The position numbers were made by a program, and so were the translations under genes. DNA of 64,000 nucleotides from CAYUAG01 sp046483025. Its GTDB lineage: Bacteria; Zhuqueibacterota; QNDG01; CAYUAG01. The notes under the pieces are model-generated. The model made no database searches and was not told the origin of the DNA. It was given only the letters and a program-made list of their open reading frames with translations. Shown piece by piece: positions 51,435-60,710 of this stretch. The DNA is taken from the NCBI GenBank assembly GCA_046483025.1, contig JAWODZ010000105.1, forward strand, positions 1 through 64,000, written 5' to 3'. How positions within the stretch are numbered: the stretch's first letter is position 1; each line of letters starts with the position of its first letter.

Positions 51435-53888
51435 ATGGGTGAATATGATTTTAAGAATATTGAGAAAAAATGGAGAAAATACTGGCGGGATAATAATTTA
51501 TATACTATAGATTTAGCTAATAAAGAAAAAGAAAAATTATATTGTCTGGTAATGTTTATCTACCCATCCGGTGACAAACTTCATATCGGACATTGGTATA
51601 ATTACGCTCCCACTGATACCTGGGCTCGTTTTAAACGCATGCAGGGATACAACGTATTTGAACCTATGGGATATGATGCTTTCGGTCTTCCGGCTGAGAA
51701 CGCAGCCATTAAGAAAGGAATACATCCGGCTGATTCAACTGAGGAAAATATCAGTCAAATCAGAAGTCAGCTGAAAGAAATCGGGGCCATGTATGACTGG
51801 TCTAAAGAAATTAACACCAGCAGGCCTGAATATTATAAATGGACACAATGGCTTTTTCTGCTGTTGTATAAAAATGGACTGGCGTATCGTAAAAAAGCAC
51901 CGGTAAACTGGTGTCCTTCCTGTAAAACAGTGTTAGCTAATGAACAGGTGGTTGATGGTTTATGTGAAAGGTGCAGTGCAGAAGTGATCCAAAAAGATCT
52001 GGAACAGTGGTTTTTTAAAATTACTGATTATGCGGATAAATTACTGGAAGATCTGGATAAAATTGAATGGCCGGAAAAAACAGTTACCATGCAGAAGAAC
52101 TGGATTGGCAAAAGTAAAGGAGCAGTGATAAAATTTCCTATTGACGGGTATAATGATTCTATAGAGGTTTTTACAACCCGTCCCGATACTCTCTGGGGAG
52201 TTACCTATATGGTTCTGGCTCCTGAACATCCCATGGTAGATAAATTAACAACTGATGATCATAAAAAAGAAGTTGAAGCTTATATTTCATCTTCCCAGAA
52301 AGAAACAGAGATATTCAGAACATCCCTGGATAAAGAAAAAACCGGTGTTTTTACCGGGAGTTACTGTATTAATCCGGTAAATAAAGAAAAAATACCTGTA
52401 TGGATTTCAGATTATGTGCTTATGAGTTACGGCACCGGAGCAGTTATGGCAGTACCGGCTCATGATCAAAGAGATTTTGAGTTTGCCACTAAATTTGATC
52501 TTCCCATACGAGAAGTCATCAGTCCGGACGGAGAGGAACACGGAAAGCTGGATGAAGCATTTGTCGAATCTGGTATAATGATACATTCCGGGCCCTTTTC
52601 AGGAGAGGAATCTGTTGCTGGTATACAGAAAGTAATCTCCTATTTAGATGAAAATAATTGGGGAGGCAGTAGAATAACTTATAAACTTCGCGACTGGCTT
52701 ATTTCCCGTCAGCGGTACTGGGGTGCCCCCATTCCCATGCTTAAATGTGAAAAGTGCGGATATGTCCCTGTACCTGAAGAAGCGTTGCCAGTGGAACTCC
52801 CCAGAGAAGTAAAATTTACCGGCAGCGGTGTATCCCCTTTGGTAACAAATCCTGACTGGGTTAATACTGTCTGTCCGAAGTGCGGTGGAAAGGCGGAAAG
52901 AGAAATCGACACCATGGATACATTTGTCTGTTCTTCCTGGTATTTTTTGAGATTTCTGTCTCCAAACCTGGATTCTCTTCCTTTTGACACTACACTTGCA
53001 AATAAATGGCTTCCTGTAGATCAATATGTAGGCGGAGCAGAGCATGCGGTTATGCATTTAATGTATGCCCGTTTTATAACCAAGGTATTATGCGATTTAA
53101 ATATGATTGATTTTGACGAGCCTTTTCAGAGGCTCATTCATCAGGGAGTTATCACTAATCAGGGTGCTAAAATGTCAAAATCCCGGGGGAATGTCATTAA
53201 TCCTGATGATTATATTCATGAATATGGATCAGATGTATTCAGAATGTATATGATGTTTATGGGATCCTACACAGAAGGAGGTGATTGGTCTGAAGACGGT
53301 ATTCACGGAATCAACAGATTTTATTACCGGGTATGGCGACTAATTGATGCGATTTTAAAAACTCCGCCCCAGGGTCAGGAAACAGCGAAAGTTCAAACTT
53401 TGGAAAGACAATGTCATTATGCTGTTAAAATGGTCACCCAGGATCTCAAACGGTTTCAGTTCAATACCTGCATAAGTAGAATTATGGAGCTGGTAAATGA
53501 AATGTATCTTTATATTCAGGATGTTTTACCACAGGATCAGAACAGGGAAATTCTGAATAATTCATTAAAAACAATGATACAGCTTTTTTCTCCTTTTGCT
53601 CCCCATCTGGGAGAAGAGTTATGGCATCAAATCGGCAATACAGATAGTGTTTTTGATTCCCAATGGCCGGAGTGGGATGAACAAAAATTGGCCACTGAAA
53701 AAGTAAACATTGTAGTGCAAATCAATGGTAAGGTACGGGGACAAATGAAAATGGGTGCAGATGCTGATGAAGAGGTGATTAAAAAGACTGCTTTAGCGGA
53801 TCCCAAGGTTCAGAAATATACTCAGAACAAAGAGATTAAAAAGATGATCTATATTAAGAATAAACTGTTGAGTATTGCAGTAAAGTAA
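51435..53888 (+). CDS. leuS: Leucyl-tRNA synthetase LeuS
   Basis: Charges tRNA-Leu (817 residues). The start is taken as the ATG at 51435 (MGEYDFKNIEKKWRKYW), with AGAGGG upstream; the ATG at 51405 precedes the family's usual N-terminus. HIGH appears as KLHIGHWYNYA, KMSKS as GAKMSKSRGNV, and the editing domain contains TTRPDTLWGVTYMVLAPEHP. Two zinc-binding cysteine sets are present (NWCPSCKT...CERCSAEV and MLKCEKCGYVP...CPKCGGKAE). Length is ordinary for bacteria. A hairpin with T-run follows. Confidence 0.96.
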   Translation: MGEYDFKNIEKKWRKYWRDNNLYTIDLANKEKEKLYCLVMFIYPSGDKLHIGHWYNYAPTDTWARFKRMQGYNVFEPMGYDAFGLPAENAAIKKGIHPADSTEENISQIRSQLKEIGAMYDWSKEINTSRPEYYKWTQWLFLLLYKNGLAYRKKAPVNWCPSCKTVLANEQVVDGLCERCSAEVIQKDLEQWFFKITDYADKLLEDLDKIEWPEKTVTMQKNWIGKSKGAVIKFPIDGYNDSIEVFTTRPDTLWGVTYMVLAPEHPMVDKLTTDDHKKEVEAYISSSQKETEIFRTSLDKEKTGVFTGSYCINPVNKEKIPVWISDYVLMSYGTGAVMAVPAHDQRDFEFATKFDLPIREVISPDGEEHGKLDEAFVESGIMIHSGPFSGEESVAGIQKVISYLDENNWGGSRITYKLRDWLISRQRYWGAPIPMLKCEKCGYVPVPEEALPVELPREVKFTGSGVSPLVTNPDWVNTVCPKCGGKAEREIDTMDTFVCSSWYFLRFLSPNLDSLPFDTTLANKWLPVDQYVGGAEHAVMHLMYARFITKVLCDLNMIDFDEPFQRLIHQGVITNQGAKMSKSRGNVINPDDYIHEYGSDVFRMYMMFMGSYTEGGDWSEDGIHGINRFYYRVWRLIDAILKTPPQGQETAKVQTLERQCHYAVKMVTQDLKRFQFNTCISRIMELVNEMYLYIQDVLPQDQNREILNNSLKTMIQLFSPFAPHLGEELWHQIGNTDSVFDSQWPEWDEQKLATEKVNIVVQINGKVRGQMKMGADADEEVIKKTALADPKVQKYTQNKEIKKMIYIKNKLLSIAVK

Positions 53889-54012
53889 TTGTTGGCAGTT
53901 GGCATTTAGCAGATTAGCATTTGACTGATAGAAAATTAGCAATTTTGAATAAAGAATTGGGCGTTAAGAATTATTGTAAAATATAAATGAGTCTGATTTA
54001 AAGAAAACATTC

Positions 54013-54089
54013 CCTACGAAATATACAGAAAATACGGAATTATTTTTATTGAGTTTATTTATTGGTTTTGGTATTTTTCGTAGGTTTTT
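54013..54089 (+). terminator. Long-stem terminator-like hairpin after leuS
   Basis: CCTACGAAATATAC (54013-54026) pairs with GTATTTTTCGTAGG (54071-54084), followed by TTTTT. The loop is AT-rich. The rest of the gap 53889-54151 shows nothing else. Confidence 0.5.
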
Positions 54090-54151
54090 GAAATGTCGTT
54101 GAATTAGAGAGGAATAATAATTAAAATTTATTTAATAGAGAGGAAAATGTT

Positions 54152-54760
54152 ATGAAGTTAAAAAGTAAAACCTCAGTCATAATACTTGTTATTTTTGTTT
54201 TAGTCTCATCTGTTTATTCCCAGAGTACTAAGGTGTTAAAATTTAAGGGTGGTTACTTCAATCCAAAAAGCTTAAAAGGTAGCATAATTTTCAGTGGAAG
54301 CTATGGTATTGCTGTAGACGAAAGAGTTGATTTAAGTTTTGGGATCTCCTATTTTAATAAGACAAGTAAATCTAAAGATGTAAAATATGAGTTAACCCAA
54401 GAGGATGTAGATTATGATGTTGTTGATGAGACTAAAGAGTATTCTCATACTCTTTTACCTTTATCAGTTGATCTTACTGCTTCTTTTCCCATGCAGCGAT
54501 CTTTTGCCTGGATTGCAGGGGGAGGATTAACTTATGAGTTTTTATTTTTAAAAGATGCCACTTTTTCTGGTTTTGGATGGAATGTCTTTCTGGGAATTGA
54601 ATATGAGATCGGCAGCCGTTCTTCTTTTATTTTAGAAGGTTTTTATAATAGTTGTAAACCAAAGGGAAAAAAAGATTTTCCAGATATTGGTAAAAAAACT
54701 GCTGAGGTTAATGTTTCCGGAATCGGGATACGCGGTGGTATTAAACTGGTGTTGTTTTAG
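54152..54760 (+). CDS. Exported protein, likely small outer-membrane beta-barrel
   Basis: A 202-residue protein with a signal peptide (VIILVIFVLVSSVYSQ) and then short alternating hydrophobic strands ending in a terminal LVLF, as in outer-membrane barrels: LKFKGGYFNPKSLKGSIIFSG, VDLSFGISYFNKT, FAWIAGGGLTYEFLF, WNVFLGIEYEIGSRSSF, GIGIRGGIKLVLF. The layout recalls the OprF/OmpA-barrel-like proteins of eight strands. No enzyme motif is seen. The ATG has GAGAGGA upstream. It stands alone between leuS and the rhomboid gene. Confidence 0.7.
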   Translation: MKLKSKTSVIILVIFVLVSSVYSQSTKVLKFKGGYFNPKSLKGSIIFSGSYGIAVDERVDLSFGISYFNKTSKSKDVKYELTQEDVDYDVVDETKEYSHTLLPLSVDLTASFPMQRSFAWIAGGGLTYEFLFLKDATFSGFGWNVFLGIEYEIGSRSSFILEGFYNSCKPKGKKDFPDIGKKTAEVNVSGIGIRGGIKLVLF

Positions 54761-54994
54761 GGAAGTATAAGACAGATCGTGAGGACGTTAGAGCAATAGT
54801 AGATTTTGTATAACAGCCAATTATCGTTGAGATGAGTGAGACAGGGAGAATCGGAAAAACAGGGTGTCGGAGAAGGATGATAGAGAGCAGGTAGTATAAA
54901 TTATGGTCAGTGGCTTTTTACAGCAGTCAGAGCTCTATGTCCTGAAATATATAATTTATACAGTGTAATAAAAAAATAATTCAAGGTGATAAAA

Positions 54995-55813
54995 ATGTAT
55001 TCAACTAATCAAATGCGATGGAGGATTGGGGGAGGGGGTATAACCCAGGCAGTGAAGACCCTTCTCATTGCCAATGGTGTGGTATACCTTTTACAAATGC
55101 TTATAGGTCCCCAAATGATTATTGCCCTAGGTTTAATTCCGAGATTTTCCTGGTCAAGGTTATTCATCTGGCAATTTTTTACCTATATGTTTCTGCATGG
55201 AAATTTTTTCCATATCTTGTTGAATATGTATGCTCTCTGGATTTTTGGAGTGGAAATAGAGAGAATGTGGGGGAAAAAAGAGTTTTACAAATATTATTTT
55301 ATTACCGGAGTAGGAGCAGGGGTTATTCATACCATTCTGACTCCTATGTCAACAATACCTACTATCGGTGCTTCAGGAGCAGTTATGGGCGTTTTAACTG
55401 CTTATGCTGTTATGTTTCCCAATAGGATCATTACTCTTTTACTCTTTTTTGTTTTCCCTGTACAGATGCGGGCCAGAACCCTTGCGTTTCTATTTGTTGG
55501 CATGTCACTTTTAGGCGGTATTTCAGGAAGTGCGGATGGAGTAGCTCATTTTGCCCATCTTGGGGGGATGCTGATTGGATATATTTATATGAAAAAAGGA
55601 TTGCGTTTTGACTGGATAATTAATAAATATAAAGAATGGAAAAGACGCAGAAAAATATCTGTTGACAATCAGAAGCGGGAAGAAAGAGAAAAAATGAAAA
55701 GAATAGTGGATCATATACTTGATAAAGCAAATCAGGTGGGAATGGAGAATCTTACCAAGGATGAAAAAAGTTTCCTTAAAAAAGCAAGTAAGATTTTAAA
55801 AAAGGATACCTAA
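54995..55813 (+). CDS. Rhomboid intramembrane serine protease
   Basis: A 272-residue membrane protease. Start at the ATG at 54995, with AAGGTG upstream; a GTG three codons earlier is possible. About six membrane segments are visible. The catalytic serine is S127 in GASGAVMG and the histidine H188 in VAHFAHLGGML, with the FLHGNFFHILLNMYALWIFG segment in TM2. The C-terminal 70 residues are charged and cytoplasmic (WKRRRKISVDN...), ending in a helical KAxxxLKK. Rhomboids cleave single-pass membrane proteins; the substrate is unknown. The next gene, an amidase, starts 16 nt downstream. Confidence 0.92.
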   Translation: MYSTNQMRWRIGGGGITQAVKTLLIANGVVYLLQMLIGPQMIIALGLIPRFSWSRLFIWQFFTYMFLHGNFFHILLNMYALWIFGVEIERMWGKKEFYKYYFITGVGAGVIHTILTPMSTIPTIGASGAVMGVLTAYAVMFPNRIITLLLFFVFPVQMRARTLAFLFVGMSLLGGISGSADGVAHFAHLGGMLIGYIYMKKGLRFDWIINKYKEWKRRRKISVDNQKREEREKMKRIVDHILDKANQVGMENLTKDEKSFLKKASKILKKDT

Positions 55814-55829
55814 TTGTTAAATATAAAAA

Positions 55830-57350
55830 ATGAATTTTAGAACTATGACATCAATAAGAATTTTTATATGCTTTGCTTTTTTATCTCTCTTAATATTTGT
55901 TAATAATAATGGCTTTGCCTTTCAAAAAAGAGAGATTACACTTAAATTAGAGCATTCAGAACAAAGTTGTTCTATTCCTGCTCTCATTAAGGATGAAGTA
56001 ACCTATTTTTCTTTAAAGACATTTGCTGAACGCTTAAATTTTAAATATTTTATTAATGAGAAAAAAAGGAAGATAGTAATACAATTGGGAACCGGTTCTC
56101 TAATCGTTTCTGGATATAATCCTTTTTTAATTCTTGATGAAGAAATTTATCAAATGCCTCTGGTTACTGTTGATACCGGAGATGACATCTATGTTCCTGC
56201 TGCAATCTTTATTACCATTGTAGGATACAGATTTTTTGATGATATTAGTTTTAATAATGATAGTAAGGTTTTAACTGTAAACAGATTCAATTATAATATT
56301 CTAAGTATTAATGTTGAGACCAAAAACAATGGGAGTTCACTGCACATCCATACAAATGGGAAATTTGAAAAATCTGATATATCTACATCTTTCAGGCATG
56401 GGTGGTTATATGTTACAGTTTTGGGAGGAAAAATTGATACAGTGCAGAATTCTACGGATACAAAAAGAGGAATTGTTGATAAAATTGTAGCTTTTCAATT
56501 TGATAAATCTTCTCAAATAACTTTTAAATTAGATAGAGAAATTAATGATAAATCAATTGATGTTAAAGACAATGAAATAATTATTTCTGTTTGGCATAAA
56601 GTGCAGCCAGTTATGGAAACAGATAACTCTATTGCTTCTGTCCGAGAAAAATGGTTAATAGACAGAATTATAATAGACCCCGGACATGGGGGGAGAGACC
56701 CGGGAGCTGTAGGTCCTAACGGAACAAAGGAAAAAGATATAACTCTTGACATTTCTAAACGGCTAAAAACATTACTGGAGGATAGATTGGATGTAAAAGT
56801 ATTTCTTACCAGAAATGATGATTCCTATGTGGGATTGCAGGAACGTACAAAGTTTGCCAACAAAATGAACGGAAAACTTTTTATCAGTATCCATGCTAAT
56901 GCAACCAGAAATAATAATGTGAGAGGTTTTTCAACCTGGGTTTTAGGAAAGAGTAAAACCAAGATGGCTTTAGAGGTTGCTGAAAAAGAAAATTCAGTTA
57001 TTGAATATGATGACAGCTATACTGAGTATAAAGATGCTTCCTATATTTTGAATGCTATAGCCCAGAATTCTTATCTGAATGAGAGTCTTGATATGGCAGA
57101 TATAGTTAACGATCATTTAAAGGTAAGAACCAGAATCCAACAGTGGGGTAAGGGGGTATTTCAGGCAGGATTTTTTGTTTTGGTGGGTGCTTCCATGCCC
57201 AGGGTTTTGGTAGAAACAGCTTTTTTATCCAACCCCTATGAAGAGCGTCAACTACGGACCAGGACATTCCGACAAAAAATTGCACTTGCTCTTTATGAAA
57301 GCATATTAAAATTCAAAAAAAAATATGAGAAAGAGATCGGAACCGGATAA
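55830..57350 (+). CDS. N-acetylmuramoyl-L-alanine amidase (AmiC type)
   Basis: Cleaves the amide between muramic acid and the stem peptide, used in daughter-cell separation. A signal peptide (FICFAFLSLLIFVNNNGFA) leads to a copper-amine-oxidase-N-like module (about 33-145), an AMIN-like region (about 160-260) and the Amidase_3 domain (about 283-500). Zinc ligands and catalytic residues are in IIIDPGHGGRDPGAVG, GTKEKDITLDI, FISIHANA and the glutamate of VLVETAFLSN. It is exported to the periplasm. It lies 16 nt after the rhomboid gene; the connection is by spacing only. Confidence 0.93.
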   Translation: MNFRTMTSIRIFICFAFLSLLIFVNNNGFAFQKREITLKLEHSEQSCSIPALIKDEVTYFSLKTFAERLNFKYFINEKKRKIVIQLGTGSLIVSGYNPFLILDEEIYQMPLVTVDTGDDIYVPAAIFITIVGYRFFDDISFNNDSKVLTVNRFNYNILSINVETKNNGSSLHIHTNGKFEKSDISTSFRHGWLYVTVLGGKIDTVQNSTDTKRGIVDKIVAFQFDKSSQITFKLDREINDKSIDVKDNEIIISVWHKVQPVMETDNSIASVREKWLIDRIIIDPGHGGRDPGAVGPNGTKEKDITLDISKRLKTLLEDRLDVKVFLTRNDDSYVGLQERTKFANKMNGKLFISIHANATRNNNVRGFSTWVLGKSKTKMALEVAEKENSVIEYDDSYTEYKDASYILNAIAQNSYLNESLDMADIVNDHLKVRTRIQQWGKGVFQAGFFVLVGASMPRVLVETAFLSNPYEERQLRTRTFRQKIALALYESILKFKKKYEKEIGTG

Positions 57351-57370
57351 AAAAGAATTCTAAAAATTAC

Positions 57371-57399
57371 TTGCAACTTGTTATTGAATAAATTACATT
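57371..57399 (+). promoter_or_regulatory. Sigma70-type promoter before secD
   Basis: TTGCAA (57371-57376), 17 nt, TACATT (57394-57399), about 60 nt before the secD ATG. Fair agreement with consensus. Confidence 0.45.
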
Positions 57400-57457
57400 A
57401 CGTTTTAGGTTTATGGTTAATTTTTGAAATTACCAGTAAATTATGTAGGAGATTTGT

Positions 57458-59371
57458 ATGAAAAATAAAGGTATTATTAAAACGATAATCATCATAGGTT
57501 TAGTAAGCTGGGCATTGTATGCTCTTTACCCTACCTATAAATATTTAACCTTACCTGAAGAAAAAAGAACTGAGCTTGAGAAAGAGGGAAAGCTGGTCTC
57601 ATTAATCAATCAATCCATTAACCTGGGACTTGATTTGCAGGGGGGGATCCGACTTGTGTATGAAGTGGATTTACCAAAATTAGTAGAACAGCTTGCAGAG
57701 AACAAGGATGAAAATTTGAATGAAATATTAAACAGAACCCGGGAACAGATGAATGTCAGTACCAGAGATTTTTTGAATATTCTACAGGATGAATTTGAGA
57801 AACAGGATATATCTATGAACAGATATTGGGGTGAACGGGGCGATTCGGAAAGCCGGGTGGTAAAATATCTGGATAAAGAAGCCGAGGAGGCGATGACCCG
57901 TTCTTTACATAAATTAAGAAACAGGGTGGATCAGTTTGGAGTTTCCGAACCGAATCTTCAGAGATTGCGAGATCGAAGGATTTTAGTTGAGCTGCCAGGT
58001 TTATCAGATCCGAGGATGGCTAAAGAACTGATAGGGCGTACTGCGCTTTTGGAATTTAAAATGTTAGCACCCCCGGAAGAATTTACTCAATTAATACAAG
58101 ATATTGATAACACTTTAGCCAAAGAAAAAGGAGTTGTAAAGACTGACAAGGAGAGTACAATTGACAGCACTCAGGCAGATACTGTAGAAACTGAAACCAG
58201 GGAAAGTGAAGATGAAGTTGTAAGTGTTAATGAGCTGTTTGGAGAGATTGAAGAAGTTCAAACAGATACAAGCGGAGCTTCAGAGGACTCAACAGTTTTA
58301 GTTGATAAAAAGATTTTTAAAGAACACCCTTTTCTGGCTTTGCTGCGTACAGGTCAGGAAGGAAGAGTAATTGTTCCTGTTGATAATGTCAGAGCTGTTA
58401 ATAAAATATTAGAGAGAGAGGATATTAAGAAATTATACCCTCAAGGCACTGAACTTGTATGGGCTTCAGAGACAGATCAGGTTGGAGATAAATCTTATCG
58501 GAGACTTTATCTTTTAAAAGATAAAGCTGAGTTAACCGGAAAATATCTTAAAGATGCAGATGTAGGAATCGGGAACCAGATGCAGACTGCCGGAAGTGCT
58601 GTGGTAAATTTTACTCTGGACAGAACCGGTGCCAGGATTATAAGAAGAGTTACGAGTGCGAATCTTCATAAAATGATGGCAATAGTGCTTGATAATAGAG
58701 TTGTAACTGCAGCAGAGATACAGAGTAAATTAGGAGCAAACAATCAAATTACCGGGATCGGAAGTATGGACAGAGCAAAGATGATTGCAATTGTTTTACG
58801 AGTGGGAGCACTTGATGCCCCTATCCATATCGCTGAGGAGAGGAGAGTAGGGCCTTCCTTAGGGAGAGATTCAATCAATCAGGGAAAATGGTCTGCAATC
58901 ATTGGTATGGCACTGGTAATATTATTTATGGTTATTTACTATAAAGGATCCGGTTTAATTGCAAATATAGCTTTAATTTTAAATCTAATACTGGTAATGG
59001 CGGTTTTAGCTCAATTTGGTTTTACTTTAACTTTACCAGGTGTAGCAGGAATTGTTTTAACTATTGGTATGGCAGTTGATGCGAATGTGTTGGTTTTTGA
59101 AAGAATTCGGGAGGAATTAGATACAGGGAAAACGGTTCGTGCTTCAATCGATGCCGGATATTCAAGAGCATTTATTACTATACTGGATGCTAATTTAACT
59201 ACTTTATTAACAGCACTTGTTCTATATCAGTTTGGGACCGGTCCGGTAAGGGGATTTGCAGTAACCCTATCTATTGGTATCCTGGCAAGTATGTTTACAG
59301 TGTTGGTGGTTACCAGGCATATATTTTATTTTATCACTTCCAGAAAAACCTTAACCAAACTTAGTATTTAA
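57458..59371 (+). CDS. secD: Protein translocase subunit SecD
   Basis: A proton-driven accessory of the Sec translocon (637 residues). The N-terminal helix is followed by LDLQGGIRLVYEVD and the large periplasmic part (GVSEPNLQRLRDRRILVELPG), then the five helices with VGPSLGRDSINQGK and TIGMAVDANVLVFERIREEL. An acidic, low-complexity insertion (about 228-275, TDSTQADTVETETRESEDE-like) lengthens the periplasmic domain over the E. coli form and is typical of several FCB members. It is followed by secF after 40 nt and probably shares a transcript with it. Confidence 0.95.
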   Translation: MKNKGIIKTIIIIGLVSWALYALYPTYKYLTLPEEKRTELEKEGKLVSLINQSINLGLDLQGGIRLVYEVDLPKLVEQLAENKDENLNEILNRTREQMNVSTRDFLNILQDEFEKQDISMNRYWGERGDSESRVVKYLDKEAEEAMTRSLHKLRNRVDQFGVSEPNLQRLRDRRILVELPGLSDPRMAKELIGRTALLEFKMLAPPEEFTQLIQDIDNTLAKEKGVVKTDKESTIDSTQADTVETETRESEDEVVSVNELFGEIEEVQTDTSGASEDSTVLVDKKIFKEHPFLALLRTGQEGRVIVPVDNVRAVNKILEREDIKKLYPQGTELVWASETDQVGDKSYRRLYLLKDKAELTGKYLKDADVGIGNQMQTAGSAVVNFTLDRTGARIIRRVTSANLHKMMAIVLDNRVVTAAEIQSKLGANNQITGIGSMDRAKMIAIVLRVGALDAPIHIAEERRVGPSLGRDSINQGKWSAIIGMALVILFMVIYYKGSGLIANIALILNLILVMAVLAQFGFTLTLPGVAGIVLTIGMAVDANVLVFERIREELDTGKTVRASIDAGYSRAFITILDANLTTLLTALVLYQFGTGPVRGFAVTLSIGILASMFTVLVVTRHIFYFITSRKTLTKLSI

Positions 59372-59411
59372 TTATTAACAAATAAGAGATATATATAGAA
59401 AGGAATTATAC

Positions 59412-60347
59412 ATGCGATTATTCAAAAATCCATCCATAAATTTCTTATCAAAACGAAGAATAGGATATATTATATCCCTGACCTTGATTGTTGTAGGTAT
59501 TGTTTCATTGATTATTAAAGGTGGACCAAATTATGGGATAGATTTTAAGGGGGGGACTTCTGTAGTGATAAGATTTTTTGAGGATATTACTACTGCACAG
59601 CTTAGAAATATTCTTTCAGGTTCAGAAATATCTAATGCTGAAATAAAGAGTTTTGGAACTAAAAGAGAATTTTTAATTTATATTGAACAGCAGCGAGGAA
59701 TTTCTGCTGCCCAAATGGCTGAGAAGGTTCAAACTATCATAGATGAATCTCTTACCGGAAAGGAGTATGAGACAAGAAAAGTAGAAACTATTGGTCCAAA
59801 GATCGGGAAAAAATTAAGAAATTCTGCTATCTGGGCTATCCTGGTAGCGCTGTTGTTGATTTTAATATATATTGGGATAAGATTTGAACTTTTATTTGCT
59901 GTCGGTGCAATTATTGCTCTTTTTCATGATGTATTAATAACATTAGGAATATTTAGTCTATTGAATATTGAAATTTCCATAAAAGAGATTGCAGCGTTCC
60001 TTACCATTGTAGGGTATTCTTTGAATGATACAATTGTGGTTTATGACAGGATTAGAGAAAATTTAAAAGTATTACGCAGAGAAGACCTTTTCAGTGTATT
60101 GAATAAAAGTATAAATCAATGTTTGAGTAGAACAGTTGTGACCTCTGTTACAACCTTTATTGTTGTCCTTATTTTATTTATTTTTGGGGGGGAAGTATTA
60201 AAAGGATTTTCATTTGCCATGTTGGTAGGCGTGGTTGTTGGAACGTATTCCTCGATTTTTGTTGCCAGTCCGGCTATTTTTGAGTGGCAGAATAAACATG
60301 GTGGAAAACGTAAACTTAAGATGGCAAAGAGGAAAAGAAAAAGATAA
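59412..60347 (+). CDS. secF: Protein translocase subunit SecF
   Basis: The partner of SecD (311 residues, standard length). GIDFKGGTSVVIRF in the first part, the periplasmic domain, and the helices with YIGIRFELLFAVGAIIALFHD, FLTIVGYSLNDTIVVYDRIRENL and VGTYSSIFVASPAIF are all present. The C-terminus is a lysine/arginine-rich cytoplasmic tail. AAAGGAATT precedes the ATG. It ends 18 nt before the STAS gene. Confidence 0.95.
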   Translation: MRLFKNPSINFLSKRRIGYIISLTLIVVGIVSLIIKGGPNYGIDFKGGTSVVIRFFEDITTAQLRNILSGSEISNAEIKSFGTKREFLIYIEQQRGISAAQMAEKVQTIIDESLTGKEYETRKVETIGPKIGKKLRNSAIWAILVALLLILIYIGIRFELLFAVGAIIALFHDVLITLGIFSLLNIEISIKEIAAFLTIVGYSLNDTIVVYDRIRENLKVLRREDLFSVLNKSINQCLSRTVVTSVTTFIVVLILFIFGGEVLKGFSFAMLVGVVVGTYSSIFVASPAIFEWQNKHGGKRKLKMAKRKRKR

Positions 60348-60365
60348 ATTTTTAGTGAGGATGGT

Positions 60366-60710
60366 ATGAAGTTTACAATTGAGGAGAGGGATAATATTAT
60401 TTTAATACGCATGGAGGGAGATGTGATCGGGGGGCCGGACGCAGCCACTATTTCAGAGAAAATTCGTGATTTTTTATCTCAGGGAAAGAAAAAATTCATA
60501 ATCGATTTAAAATCGGTGAGATGGATGAACAGTTCTGGTCTGGGGGTCTTAATCGGATGTTTAACTACAGTACGAAACAATCAAGGAAAACTGATTCTGC
60601 TGCATATTCCCACAAAAGTTAAGGAATTACTCAAACTCACTAAACTGGAACGGGTTTTTCAGCAATTTGAGAATGAGGATACAGCGATTGAAAATTTTAA
60701 GGAAAAATAA
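60366..60710 (+). CDS. STAS-domain anti-sigma-factor antagonist-like protein
   Basis: A 114-residue SpoIIAA-type STAS protein. It has the fold order IILIRMEGDVIGG at the start and the phosphorylation site region KSVRWMNSSGLGVLIG, with the serine pair where partner kinases act, then LILLHIPTKVKELLKLTKLERVFQQFENEDTAIENF. In other bacteria such proteins release a sigma factor or regulate other partners; no kinase or sigma factor gene is nearby, so the partner is unknown. Its 3' end overlaps the start region of purA by about 38 nt, so both are likely co-translated. Confidence 0.88.
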   Translation: MKFTIEERDNIILIRMEGDVIGGPDAATISEKIRDFLSQGKKKFIIDLKSVRWMNSSGLGVLIGCLTTVRNNQGKLILLHIPTKVKELLKLTKLERVFQQFENEDTAIENFKEK